Positions 1-6,887 of a DNA stretch of 11,458 nucleotides are shown one piece after another. The stretch spans positions 1-11,458 of the forward strand of contig JABFSB010000577.1 of NCBI GenBank assembly GCA_013140875.1. Reading direction: 5' to 3'. How positions within the stretch are numbered: the first letter of the stretch is position 1; each line of letters opens with the position of its first letter. The DNA comes from Acidobacteriota bacterium. Its GTDB lineage: Bacteria > Acidobacteriota > Blastocatellia > Pyrinomonadales > Pyrinomonadaceae. The notes under the pieces are model-generated. The model searched no databases and was not told the DNA's origin. It saw only the letters and a list, made by a program, of their open reading frames with translations. Both the position numbers and the translations under genes were made by a program.

Positions 1-714
1 AGCAGGACTGCGGTTCAGAATCGCATCAAAGACCACCGCCGAAGTATCACCTTGAAACGGCAGCGTTCCGGTTGCCATCTGATAAAGGATCGTGCCGAAC
101 GAGAACAAGTCGGTGCGAACATCCGTAACCTCGCCGCGGGCCTGCTCCGGCGACATATACGATACGGTGCCCATTGCCGTGCCGGGTGATGTCAGGCCGT
201 CCAGGACGGCGGTCGGAAGATTGGATGCGGCGTCCGGCTTTTGGCGATCCATTTTTGCAAGACCGAAATCGAGGATCTTCGCTTGGCCGCGCGAGGTAAC
301 AAAAATGTTGGCGGGTTTGAGGTCCCGGTGAACGATGCCCTTGGAGTGAGCCGACTCAAGCGCGTCGGCGATTTGCACCCCGAGCGTTAAAACCGTCCCG
401 ATATCGAGAGGCTCTCGGTGAATACGGTCTGAGAGCGGTTCGCCATCCAGCAGTTCCATTACAATAAAATGCTGGCCCTCGTGCTGCTCTATGCCATGGA
501 TCGTACAAATGTTTGGATGGTTCAGCGCCGATGCCGCTCGCGCCTCGCGTTGAAACCGCTGGATCAGGTTTTCGTCGTTCGCCATTGACGGTGTCAGAAA
601 TTTCAAGGCGACGTGCCGGCCAAGGTTCACATCTTCCGCTTGATAGACAACACCCATCCCGCCCTCACCGAGCTGCGACACGATCTGATAGTGCGATATG
701 GTTTTCCCGAGCAC
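1..714 (-). CDS. Serine/threonine protein kinase, N-terminal part (runs off left edge)
   Basis: This is a Hanks-type Ser/Thr kinase, which phosphorylates proteins from ATP. 238 residues are visible and the C-terminus lies beyond position 1. The kinase elements appear in order: glycine loop GEGGMG (16-21), ATP-binding Lys38 in VALK, a likely helix-C Glu57, catalytic HRDLKPAN (129-136, Asp131), DFG (149-151), SPEQ (188-191) at the end of the activation segment, and Asp202 of subdomain IX. All catalytic residues are present, so it should be active. The start is GTG at 714, because GGGAGG on the minus strand lies 5 bases upstream and GKTISHYQIV is the usual opening of this family. Acidobacterial kinases of this type often carry sensor, TPR or beta-propeller domains after the kinase; whether this one does cannot be seen. 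It is divergent from the redoxin operon. Confidence 0.95.
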   Translation of the reverse strand, partial: MLGKTISHYQIVSQLGEGGMGVVYQAEDVNLGRHVALKFLTPSMANDENLIQRFQREARAASALNHPNICTIHGIEQHEGQHFIVMELLDGEPLSDRIHREPLDIGTVLTLGVQIADALESAHSKGIVHRDLKPANIFVTSRGQAKILDFGLAKMDRQKPDAASNLPTAVLDGLTSPGTAMGTVSYMSPEQARGEVTDVRTDLFSFGTILYQMATGTLPFQGDTSAVVFDAILNRSPA

Positions 715-907
715 AAAAACCTCCCGAATAATTACATTAATATTGCCTGTTGAAGTATGCCTGTAAGTATAACCGCATCCCGGTCTAAAGCAACGTCTTC
801 GACGGACTCACTCAGATAAGCGTTTTTTCTGCTGATAACGGATCAAATAAATAGCCAACCCGCCCGGCAGGTTGCTTTACGAGCTTATCTCTTTTACTTT
901 TAGTTTC
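715..907. other. Divergent intergenic region between kinase and redoxin, with a short palindrome
   Basis: This 193-base spacer must hold the promoters for both the kinase (minus) and the redoxin-purE-purK unit (plus). It is locally AT-rich near 725-755 and 820-853, but I could not pick convincing -35/-10 pairs. A near-palindrome occupies 856-874: CAACC, mismatch, GCC, centre, GGC, mismatch, GGTTG. It sits just upstream of the redoxin start and could be an operator or a leader hairpin. No clear T-run terminator follows it on either strand. Confidence 0.4.
720..725 (-). promoter_or_regulatory. Shine-Dalgarno site of the kinase
   Basis: Minus-strand GGGAGG lies 5 bases before the GTG at 714. 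It is the strongest ribosome binding site in the window and fixes the kinase start at a non-ATG codon. Confidence 0.75.
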
Positions 908-1576
908 ATGCCGATATCACGAAACAAAGGGTCGGTCGCCGGCATATTGACTGTGGCGCTTATCCTGGCGTTGCCGATTTGTCACGCCTTTGGCCAATCA
1001 CGGCCGGCGGCTGGTGAGTCTTTCTTCGACTCCGATGGGAATCCGGTCTCAAATAACGAGTTTGTCGACATACGCATGGCGAATTTCAATTATCCGGACG
1101 CGACGATCGTTAAGAAATCCGAGGACGGGCGAGTCGAGTTTAGGCTGCAAAAGATACCGCAGGAAGGCATGACGGCACCGAATTTTGCGGTGCGCACCGT
1201 TGACGGAAAAACACTTTCGCTCAGCGATCTAAAAGGCAAGGTTGTCGTGCTGAATTTTTGGTTTATAGGTTGTCCGGCGTGTCTTGATATGGAACCCAGG
1301 CTGAACGATTTTAAGGCGAAATTCGGCGGCGAAGACCGGATTCTGTTTCTTGCGATGACGCCCGATGCGGCAGGCGATGTAAAAAAATATTTGGCGAAAG
1401 AGCGGTTCGATTATGTTCAAGCGGTCGATGCGGCCGTCGCGATGAAGGACTTTGCGTTCAGCGGTTACCCCAAAAATATCGTGATCGACAAGACCGGCCG
1501 AATCGTCTATTGGCGGAGCGTTATCAGGGCATGGGACAAATTCGAATCGGTGATAAGACGCGAGTTGGCTCAATGA
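908..1576 (+). CDS. Exported TlpA/ResA-like thioredoxin-fold protein (redoxin)
   Basis: This 222-residue protein probably acts as a thiol-disulfide oxidoreductase outside the cytoplasmic membrane. Residues 1-29 look like a signal peptide: Arg/Lys near the N-terminus, a hydrophobic stretch at about 10-24, then a small-residue cleavage region. The thioredoxin domain begins around APNFAVRTVDG and carries the active-site motif Cys122-Pro-Ala-Cys125 in the context NFWFIGCPAC. The segment GYPKNIVIDKTGRIVY supplies the expected cis-proline and following strand. I chose ATG at 908. A TTG at 872 is in frame but would add 12 residues in front of the signal peptide. Neither start has a good ribosome site. 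The stop overlaps the next start (ATGA), so the two are translationally linked. The exact role (cytochrome c maturation, general reduction) cannot be told. Confidence 0.88.
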   Translation: MPISRNKGSVAGILTVALILALPICHAFGQSRPAAGESFFDSDGNPVSNNEFVDIRMANFNYPDATIVKKSEDGRVEFRLQKIPQEGMTAPNFAVRTVDGKTLSLSDLKGKVVVLNFWFIGCPACLDMEPRLNDFKAKFGGEDRILFLAMTPDAAGDVKKYLAKERFDYVQAVDAAVAMKDFAFSGYPKNIVIDKTGRIVYWRSVIRAWDKFESVIRRELAQ

Positions 1577-1863
1577 GTGATTACTATGTTTGCCCGATCT
1601 GCGGAAAGGACGGGGAACGGTCGCCGAGATATCCGAAGTGTATTTGCGTCGAATGCGGAAAACGGGCGACCGACAAGGCAGGTCGTGGGCTCGAGTTTTC
1701 GAACGAGTCGGTATCCGGTGGTTATGTCGCCTGGTATCGCGATAGCCGGGAATCTTATGAAAGCCACATTTGTTACGTCGACGGCCGCACCTGCTGGGCC
1801 GACGAAGCCCACATGGGCGGAATCGTCGTGAGCGTTTATGACGGCCCGATCGAAAATAAATAA
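1573..1863 (+). CDS. Small zinc-ribbon protein of unknown function
   Basis: A 96-residue cytoplasmic protein with no signal peptide or membrane segment. The N-terminal half has Cys7-x2-Cys10 and Cys23-x-Cys25-x2-Cys28, consistent with a zinc ribbon. A second group (His65, Cys67, Cys74, His80) lies in the C-terminal half next to a WADEAHMGGIVVSVYDG segment. The start is ATG at 1573, which overlaps the redoxin stop by four bases. A longer reading from 1510 would run back through redoxin coding sequence and is unlikely. Its 3' end overlaps the start of purE by 26 bases (1838-1863). This dense overlap and the orderly cysteines argue that it is a real gene co-translated with its neighbours. I do not recognise a function; nucleic-acid binding or a small immunity-like protein are only guesses. 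Confidence 0.75.
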   Translation: MSDYYVCPICGKDGERSPRYPKCICVECGKRATDKAGRGLEFSNESVSGGYVAWYRDSRESYESHICYVDGRTCWADEAHMGGIVVSVYDGPIENK

Positions 1864-2341
1864 TCCGCTTGTCTCCATCATAATGGGCAGCAAAAGTGAC
1901 TGGCCGACGCTGGAGGTTGCGTCACAGACACTCGACGAATTCGGCGTCCCGCACGAGACGAAGATCGTCTCCGCACACCGCACGCCCGATCTGTTGTTCG
2001 AATTTGCCAAATCGGCCGAGGGCCGCGGGATAGAGGTAATAATCGCGGGAGCCGGCGGAGCGGCGCATCTGCCCGGAATGTGCGCATCGCAGACCGTTTT
2101 GCCTGTATTGGGTGTTCCGGTCGAAAGCAAGGCATTGAAAGGCTTGGATTCGCTTCTTTCCATCGCTCAAATGCCTGCGGGTGTGCCGGTCGGCACACTT
2201 GCTATCGGGCAGGCCGGTGCTAAAAATGCGGCACTGCTTGCAATTGCCATCCTTGCCAATTCTCGCCCCGAGTTAAGAAAAAAGCTTCACGCTTTTCGAT
2301 CCAAACAAACCAAGGCCGTTCTGAAAACCAAACTGAAATAG
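1838..2341 (+). CDS. purE: N5-carboxyaminoimidazole ribonucleotide mutase PurE
   Basis: PurE converts N5-CAIR to CAIR in de novo purine synthesis and works together with PurK, encoded 1.25 kb downstream. The 167-residue length fits class I bacterial PurE. Family signatures are clear: GSKSDW (17-22) binding the nucleotide phosphate, SAHRTPD (45-51) with the catalytic His47 (His45 in E. coli numbering), and AGAGGAAHLPGM (70-81). The presence of a PurK gene nearby supports the class I mutase reaction rather than the direct AIR carboxylase of class II. The ATG at 1838 lies inside the end of the zinc-ribbon gene and lacks a strong ribosome site, so translation may depend on coupling. The last 20 or so residues are lysine-rich and probably disordered. 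The TAG stop is immediately followed by the next ATG. Confidence 0.97.
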   Translation: MTARSKINNPLVSIIMGSKSDWPTLEVASQTLDEFGVPHETKIVSAHRTPDLLFEFAKSAEGRGIEVIIAGAGGAAHLPGMCASQTVLPVLGVPVESKALKGLDSLLSIAQMPAGVPVGTLAIGQAGAKNAALLAIAILANSRPELRKKLHAFRSKQTKAVLKTKLK

Positions 2342-3043
2342 ATGACGGTAGATGAGATCATCACAAAATTGAAATCGTTCGGCTCACCGGAAAACGTAGC
2401 CGGAATGGTCCGGTTCGGAATCGTCACCAAAAAAGCTTTCGGCGTAGCGGCACCGGATCTGAAGTTGCTCGCGAAAGAAATCAAAAAAGAAACGAGTGAT
2501 CGTCACTCTCTTGCGCTCGATCTGTGGAAATCGGGAATTCACGACGCTCGCGCGATCGCATATCTGATCGACGATCCGAAACGGGTCACGCCGAAACAGA
2601 TGGATGCGTGGGCACGTGATTTCGATAATTGGGCCGTCGTCGACGGTACGTGCGGACATCTGTTCTGCCGCACCGCGCCTGCTTATGAAAAGGCCTTTGA
2701 ATGGAGCGAACGCGATGAAGAGTTCATCAAACGTGCCGGAATCGTTCTGATGGCATGGCTGGCTGTTCACGACAAAAAGGCCGATGACGAAAAGATCGCC
2801 GAATTTCTGCCTATCTTAGAAAAGCAGTCCAACGACGAACGCAACTTCGTTAAAAAGGCGGTAAACTGGGCGCTTCGGCAGATCGGCAAACGAAACCTCG
2901 CACTTAACAAGCTTGCGATCGAGGCGGCCGAGCGCATAAAGCTTCAGAATACAAAGTCCGCACGATGGATAGCATCGGATGCCCTTCGCGAACTTTCCGG
3001 CGATGCCGTACAAAAGCGTTTGGCGGCAAAGATAAGGAAGTAA
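2342..3043 (+). CDS. AlkD-like DNA alkylation repair protein (HEAT-repeat DNA glycosylase)
   Basis: A 233-residue all-helical protein of the AlkD/AlkC HEAT-like repeat superfamily. These enzymes remove N3- and N7-alkylated purines from DNA. Positions matching those used by Bacillus cereus AlkD appear conserved: Trp97 and Asp101 in NWAVVD (AlkD Trp109/Asp113), Arg131 in the KRAGIV helix (Arg148) and Trp176 in AVNWALRQIGKRN (Trp187). The correspondence is by motif and spacing, not by alignment. A final helix pair contains SARWIASDALREL. The ATG directly abuts the purE stop with zero spacing, indicating co-translation. It is not a purine biosynthesis gene, so its place between purE and purK may simply reflect operon insertion. 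Some relatives have lost glycosylase activity, so catalysis is likely but not certain. Confidence 0.88.
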   Translation: MTVDEIITKLKSFGSPENVAGMVRFGIVTKKAFGVAAPDLKLLAKEIKKETSDRHSLALDLWKSGIHDARAIAYLIDDPKRVTPKQMDAWARDFDNWAVVDGTCGHLFCRTAPAYEKAFEWSERDEEFIKRAGIVLMAWLAVHDKKADDEKIAEFLPILEKQSNDERNFVKKAVNWALRQIGKRNLALNKLAIEAAERIKLQNTKSARWIASDALRELSGDAVQKRLAAKIRK

Positions 3044-3111
3044 GAAATTCAGGATATCTGCTTCTATTCGGCGTTTAATCTTGTTAGGACTTCCCGCGAC
3101 TTCATCCTTGT

Positions 3112-3115
3112 GGAG
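3112..3115 (+). promoter_or_regulatory. Shine-Dalgarno site deciding the start at 3125
   Basis: GGAG is placed 9 bases before the ATG at 3125. It overlaps the alternative GTG start at 3110, making that longer start less likely. Confidence 0.55.
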
Positions 3116-3124
3116 ACCCCGCCA

Positions 3125-3529
3125 ATGAATTCAACGAAATGCCGAAAGTGCGGACTTACCAATTTCGCAACCGATCTCGAATGCGCGCGGTGTGGAACAT
3201 CGTTCGTTCAAATAACCGTCAAATCCGGTCCGAGGCCTAAGTTTTCGATCGCCGCCCTGATTATATTTTTGAGCGTTGCCGCCGTTTTCTACTACATTTT
3301 CATCGGTGTTCAGGGCTCGGTCGACAAGGTAAATTCGACCGAAGCCAATCGCGTGGGCGCTCAACCTCTTCCGCCCGACGCCGGACGCTCGCGCGCGGAA
3401 TATGACCGCTATCGAAGCCAGACCGTGGCAAACGCGGTCGGTGCCGCTCCGGGCCTGGCCGAACACACAAACCGGACGCAGCAGACGGATAAAGCCATAG
3501 ATCAGATGACGAACTCGCAGCCGCAATAG
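3125..3529 (+). CDS. Zinc-ribbon single-pass membrane protein of unknown function
   Basis: A 134-residue protein with three parts. An N-terminal zinc ribbon has Cys6-x2-Cys9 and Cys20-x2-Cys23. One hydrophobic membrane segment lies at about 42-62. A polar, low-complexity tail (63-134) is rich in Ala, Arg, Gln and Asn and is probably disordered and outside the membrane. The start is ATG at 3125 because GGAG (3112-3115) sits 9 bases upstream; a GTG at 3110 is in frame but has no such site. It lies 81 bases after the alkD-like gene and 64 bases before purK, so it is likely co-transcribed. Zinc-ribbon plus single-helix proteins are common in acidobacteria-like genomes, but I know of no defined function for this one. 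Confidence 0.75.
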   Translation: MNSTKCRKCGLTNFATDLECARCGTSFVQITVKSGPRPKFSIAALIIFLSVAAVFYYIFIGVQGSVDKVNSTEANRVGAQPLPPDAGRSRAEYDRYRSQTVANAVGAAPGLAEHTNRTQQTDKAIDQMTNSQPQ

Positions 3530-3593
3530 AGCTCACGGTTCGCAAATCGGCCCGTGACGGGTTAAGCTATCGGTTCTCGAACTATCCAGAACC

Positions 3594-4751
3594 GTGGCCC
3601 GTATAATTCCTCCAAACTCAACCATCGGCGTTTTCGGCAGCGGGAAGCTCGGCCGTATGTTCGCGATCGAGGCACGCAAATTGGGTTATCGCGTGCACAC
3701 ATTTTCGCCGGAAAGCGACACGCCGACCGGGCAGGTCGCGGACATCGAGACCACGGCGAATTATGATGACCTTGATGCGGTTCGCAAGTTTGCACGCTCG
3801 GTCGATGTGATCACGTTCGAGTTTGAGAATGTGCCGTCACGAACCGTTGAGGCCGCTTCGGAATCCACAAACGTGCATCCTAAGGGTGAAATCCTCCACA
3901 CCACGCAAAATCGCCTTCGCGAAAAGATTTTTCTTTCGACGAACGGCTTTCCTATCACGCCCTTTCGTCGGATCAAACTGATCGACGATCTTTTTCGCGG
4001 TCTGGACGAGATCGGCCTGCCGGCGATACTAAAAACCGCCGGGTTCGGTTACGACGGCAAGGGCCAGGCGAAGATCAAACAGCGGAGCGATCTCGACGCC
4101 GCGTATGCCGCGATGAACGGCAACGACGCCGTGCTGGAGGCTTTCGTAGATTTCGAAAAAGAAGTTTCGGTCGTCTGTGCGCGGGACCAGCGTGGAAATT
4201 TCGTTCATTACGGCGTGATCGAAAATGACCACGCCAACCACGTACTCGACGTTTCTTTCGCACCGGCGATCGTCAGTGAAACGGTCTTTAACGAGGCGGT
4301 CGAGATCGCGAGGAACATCGCCGAAACGCTCGATTATGTTGGCACGCTTTGCATCGAGTTTTTCCTGACGAGGGATGAAAAGCTGCTCGTTAACGAGCTT
4401 GCCCCTCGGCCGCATAATTCCGGCCATCTGACGTTCGATGCCTGCATCACCTCGCAATTTGAGCAGCAGGTCCGCGCGGTTTGCGGCTTGCCGCTCGGCT
4501 CGACGGAATTTTACCGCCCGGCGGCCATGGCCAACCTGCTCGGCGATTTGTGGCAATCGGGCGAACCTGATTGGGCCGCGGCTCTCGCGGACCCGCACGT
4601 TAAACTGCATCTCTATGGCAAGGCCGAAGCCAAGCCCGGCCGCAAAATGGGCCATCTGACGGCGATGGCTGAAACAGCCGAAAGGGCTGCCGATCTCGTC
4701 CGCGAAGCGAGGACCAGATTGTCGGGCGTCTCGGCCGAAGTTGCCCGCTGA
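3594..4751 (+). CDS. purK: N5-carboxyaminoimidazole ribonucleotide synthase PurK
   Basis: PurK is an ATP-grasp enzyme that makes N5-CAIR from AIR, bicarbonate and ATP, feeding PurE. The 385-residue length is normal. The N-terminal pre-ATP-grasp domain has GSGKLGRM (15-22), a variant of the usual GGGQLGRM. ATP-grasp elements include the lysine and glycine-rich loop TAGFGYDGKGQ (about 147-157), EAFVDFEKEVSVV, and the Mg/ADP-binding NELAPRPHNSGH (267-278). The C-terminal part contains the family's HLYGKAEAKPGRKMGH segment. The start is GTG at 3594: it is the first start codon after the in-frame stop at 3555-3557, and the next ATG would cut into the nucleotide-binding loop. No clear ribosome site is seen. 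The stop TGA abuts the stop of the opposing crcB gene. Confidence 0.97.
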   Translation: MARIIPPNSTIGVFGSGKLGRMFAIEARKLGYRVHTFSPESDTPTGQVADIETTANYDDLDAVRKFARSVDVITFEFENVPSRTVEAASESTNVHPKGEILHTTQNRLREKIFLSTNGFPITPFRRIKLIDDLFRGLDEIGLPAILKTAGFGYDGKGQAKIKQRSDLDAAYAAMNGNDAVLEAFVDFEKEVSVVCARDQRGNFVHYGVIENDHANHVLDVSFAPAIVSETVFNEAVEIARNIAETLDYVGTLCIEFFLTRDEKLLVNELAPRPHNSGHLTFDACITSQFEQQVRAVCGLPLGSTEFYRPAAMANLLGDLWQSGEPDWAAALADPHVKLHLYGKAEAKPGRKMGHLTAMAETAERAADLVREARTRLSGVSAEVAR

Positions 4752-5138
4752 TCACGAAATACGCTTTGCCGCCGCCACACCGGCTGCGACACCGATAAAT
4801 CCGACCGCCACGCTCAACAGCAGGTATAGAAACGCTGTAACGAAAAACCGGTCCTTCAGTAATCCGTAAATTTCCATCTCGAACGTCGAGAACGTCGTAA
4901 AGGCTCCTAGGAAACCGACGATCACGGCCATCCGCAGGTTTTCACTGACCTCGACCTTGTCCGTAAGCAGGATCAGCAAAAATCCGATCAGGAACGACCC
5001 GGTAATGTTGATCAGGAACGTCGGGAAGGGGAAGTTCTCGAATACGCGGCTGAGAGGCGAGATGTTGATCAAATAGCGCGCGACGGCTCCGACAGCGCCT
5101 CCGGCCGCAATGAACATTATTTTTGTGAGTGTTTCCAC
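4752..5138 (-). CDS. crcB: Fluoride ion channel CrcB/Fluc
   Basis: CrcB/Fluc forms a dual-topology dimeric membrane channel that lets fluoride leave the cytoplasm. About 128 residues with four hydrophobic segments fit the family. Signatures are GGAVGAVARY (13-22), Asn44 in NITGSF, and GFLGAFTTFSTF (75-86), which holds the two pore phenylalanines (Phe80, Phe83) and the Thr/Ser track. With the GTG start at 5138 these positions match the numbering I recall for characterised Fluc channels closely. TTG at 5141 and ATG at 5117 are alternatives, and none has a good ribosome site. It is a single gene, not the paired form. It is convergent with purK and divergent from the methionine sulfoxide reductase gene, with 40 bases between start codons. 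I see no fluoride riboswitch in that short gap. Confidence 0.94.
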   Translation of the reverse strand: METLTKIMFIAAGGAVGAVARYLINISPLSRVFENFPFPTFLINITGSFLIGFLLILLTDKVEVSENLRMAVIVGFLGAFTTFSTFEMEIYGLLKDRFFVTAFLYLLLSVAVGFIGVAAGVAAAKRIS

Positions 5139-5178
5139 CAAGGTTGCCGCCAGGAACTCTAGCCGATAAAATCCGATT

Positions 5179-5664
5179 ATGGCAGAGAGTATTGCGTTTT
5201 CGAAGTCGGCGGGCCGTGAGCAGGTTTATGCTGAAATTGCCCCGCAGATCGAAGCGTTGGTTTCGGGCGAGACCGACCTGGTCGCAAATTTGGCGAACAT
5301 CGCGGCCGTACTAAAAGAGGCGTTCGGATTTTTCTGGGTCGGGTTCTACCTAAAAAAAGGCGAACAGCTCGTTCTTGGGCCGTTTCAAGGGCCGCTGGCG
5401 TGTACCCGGATCGATTTCGACAGCGGAGTTTGCGGCCACGCCTATTCGACGCGCGAAACCGCGATCGTGCCCGATGTCGACGCCTTTCCCGGCCATATCG
5501 CCTGCAGCTCGGCCGCCCGGTCCGAGATCGTCGTGCCCCTGGTCGGCGCAACAGGCGAGGTATTTGCCGTCCTCGACGTGGACAGCGACCGTCTCAACGA
5601 CTTTTCCGAGACGGATGCCGACGGCCTGAAAGCCATCGCTGCCATCGTCGAGCGGACGCTGTAA
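5179..5664 (+). CDS. msrC: Free methionine-(R)-sulfoxide reductase (GAF domain, fRMsr)
   Basis: This enzyme reduces free L-methionine-(R)-sulfoxide in the cytoplasm using cysteine chemistry recycled by thioredoxin. It is a 161-residue single GAF-domain protein, the normal size for the YebR/fRMsr family. The three cysteines are present at Cys75, Cys85 and Cys109, with the same spacing (10 and 24) as E. coli Cys84, Cys94 and Cys118. Conserved surroundings include FFWVGFYL, GPFQGPLACTRI, GVCGHA and HIACSSAARSEIVVP, ending in an AVLDVDSD strand. Start ATG at 5179; an obvious ribosome site is lacking. It is divergent from crcB and 170 bases upstream of terC. It could share an oxidative-stress role with the exported thioredoxin at 908-1576, but their proteins work in different compartments. 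The symbol follows common usage for the family. Confidence 0.93.
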   Translation: MAESIAFSKSAGREQVYAEIAPQIEALVSGETDLVANLANIAAVLKEAFGFFWVGFYLKKGEQLVLGPFQGPLACTRIDFDSGVCGHAYSTRETAIVPDVDAFPGHIACSSAARSEIVVPLVGATGEVFAVLDVDSDRLNDFSETDADGLKAIAAIVERTL

Positions 5665-5834
5665 AGATCTTCCGATCGTTCCACCATTTCTGTCTAAATT
5701 AGGTCATCCTTGACTTAGCGAATTGAAAGGACAAAACCGTACAGGCGACGACGGGAGCAGATCGGACGGTGTTAGTGTCGATAAAGTACTTCGGTTAGAA
5801 TTAGGGTTCCGCGTTTTGGTGCGGACTTTATTTT
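5665..5834 (+). other. terC leader region with a small hairpin over the putative ribosome site
   Basis: A 170-base spacer ahead of terC. The sequence TCCGC (5808-5812) can pair with GCGGA (5821-5825) across an 8-base loop. GCGGA is also the only Shine-Dalgarno-like stretch before the terC ATG (9 bases away), so the hairpin could mask it. TTGACT at 5710-5715 resembles a -35 box, but the matching -10 region is poor. A TAGAAT at about 5796-5801 is a possible -10 with a weak -35. No terminator for the upstream gene is evident. Confidence 0.35.
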
Positions 5835-6881
5835 ATGACAGCGATCGAATATCCGTTTTGGGTTTGGCTCTTTTTTTTCGCGGTGGTTTTGGTCGCTTTG
5901 TTTGTGGATATCGGCGTTGTCAACCGCAAATCCCACGCGCCGAGCCGGAAGGAGACCTTGCTCTGGAGCGCCGTCTGGGTCGGTTTAGCGTTGCTTTTTG
6001 CGGGGTTCATTTATTCGCAGTTCGGGGCATTCAAATCAAAAGAGTTTCTCACGGGATACCTTATCGAATTGTCGCTTTCAATCGATAATCTTTTCGTTTT
6101 TCTTCTAATTTTCAATTACTTCAAAGTCCCGAAAAAGTACCAGCACCGGGTGCTATTTTGGGGAATTTTCATGGCTCTGGTAATGCGCCTCGTGATGATC
6201 TTTGCGGGCGTCGAGGTCGTTAACCGCTTTCATTGGACACTTTACATTGCCGGAGCGTTTCTCATCTATACCGGGATAAAGATGTTCGGCGAGGACGAGG
6301 CGTTCGAGCCGGAGGAAAGCACGATCGTCAGCATGACGACCCGGTTCATCAGGATATCAAAGCATTATGACGGAGAGCGTTTTTTTGTTACCCAGAACGG
6401 CAGGCGCACCGGCACCCTGCTGCTGCTTGTGCTGATCGTGATCAATATTGCCGACCTGGTTTTTGCGGTCGATTCGATCCCGGCGATATTGGGAATAACG
6501 ACCGACACGTTCATCGTTTACACCTCGAACATTTTCGCGATCCTCGGCCTGCGGACGTTTTTCTTTCTGTTGTCGGAGCTGGCGGACCGATTTAAGTTTC
6601 TAAAATACGGGCTGGCGTTCATTCTTACTTTTATCGGCGTAAAAATGCTCTTGCCTCTGATCGGCGAAGGCCTGATAATGGTAATAGGCTCAAGCGGCTC
6701 TGGAATTTCCAATTTCCTCGTCCGCTATCAGAATCACGAGTTCGAGCAGCTTCTCATAAATATCTCGCTGGGCATCGTGGTTGTCTCGATCGTGATCTCG
6801 ATAGTTCTTTCCCTAATTTTCCCGCCACCAGATGAGGCCATCGATGAGAACGGCGAGGACAGCGAGTCGATCGCCGGCTGA
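5835..6881 (+). CDS. TerC/Alx family integral membrane protein, probable metal (Mn) exporter
   Basis: A 348-residue inner-membrane protein with about nine hydrophobic segments, the size and layout of the TerC/Alx family. Members in other bacteria export manganese or help load metal onto secreted enzymes; the name comes from tellurite resistance. Family signatures are Asp25 in the first helix, ELSLSIDNLFVFLLIF (78-93, with Glu78 and Asp84), and NIADLVFAVDSIPAILG (about 204-220, with Asp207 and Asp213). These acidic residues within helices are the likely metal path. The C-terminus is a short acidic tail (DENGEDSE) in the cytoplasm or periplasm. The fecR-like gene starts 6 bases after the stop, and a CDF exporter follows, consistent with a metal-handling operon. 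A long leader precedes it, but I could not match it to the yybP-ykoY manganese riboswitch. Confidence 0.9.
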   Translation: MTAIEYPFWVWLFFFAVVLVALFVDIGVVNRKSHAPSRKETLLWSAVWVGLALLFAGFIYSQFGAFKSKEFLTGYLIELSLSIDNLFVFLLIFNYFKVPKKYQHRVLFWGIFMALVMRLVMIFAGVEVVNRFHWTLYIAGAFLIYTGIKMFGEDEAFEPEESTIVSMTTRFIRISKHYDGERFFVTQNGRRTGTLLLLVLIVINIADLVFAVDSIPAILGITTDTFIVYTSNIFAILGLRTFFFLLSELADRFKFLKYGLAFILTFIGVKMLLPLIGEGLIMVIGSSGSGISNFLVRYQNHEFEQLLINISLGIVVVSIVISIVLSLIFPPPDEAIDENGEDSESIAG

Positions 6882-6887
6882 TCCTTA

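Noticed and set aside
1570..2163. A 197-codon minus-strand open frame across the zinc-ribbon gene and purE
   Set aside because: It is antisense to purE, whose catalytic motifs are intact. The translation is low in recognisable features.
3533..3557. Hairpin TCACGG/CCGTGA between the zinc-ribbon membrane gene and purK, considered as a terminator
   Set aside because: The stem has six pairs with a 13-base loop and no T-run follows. It is probably chance and purK is likely co-transcribed.
4029..4655. A 208-codon minus-strand open frame inside purK
   Set aside because: purK is complete with all its motifs. The antisense frame is a by-product of codon bias and has no recognisable domain.
5139..5178. 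Fluoride riboswitch in front of crcB
   Set aside because: Only 40 bases separate the divergent start codons, too short for the aptamer, and its conserved pattern is not seen.
5665..5834. yybP-ykoY manganese riboswitch in the terC leader
   Set aside because: GGGAGCAG near 5753 faintly recalls the conserved 5' segment, but I could not find the matching 3' segment or fold. A covariance-model search would settle it.
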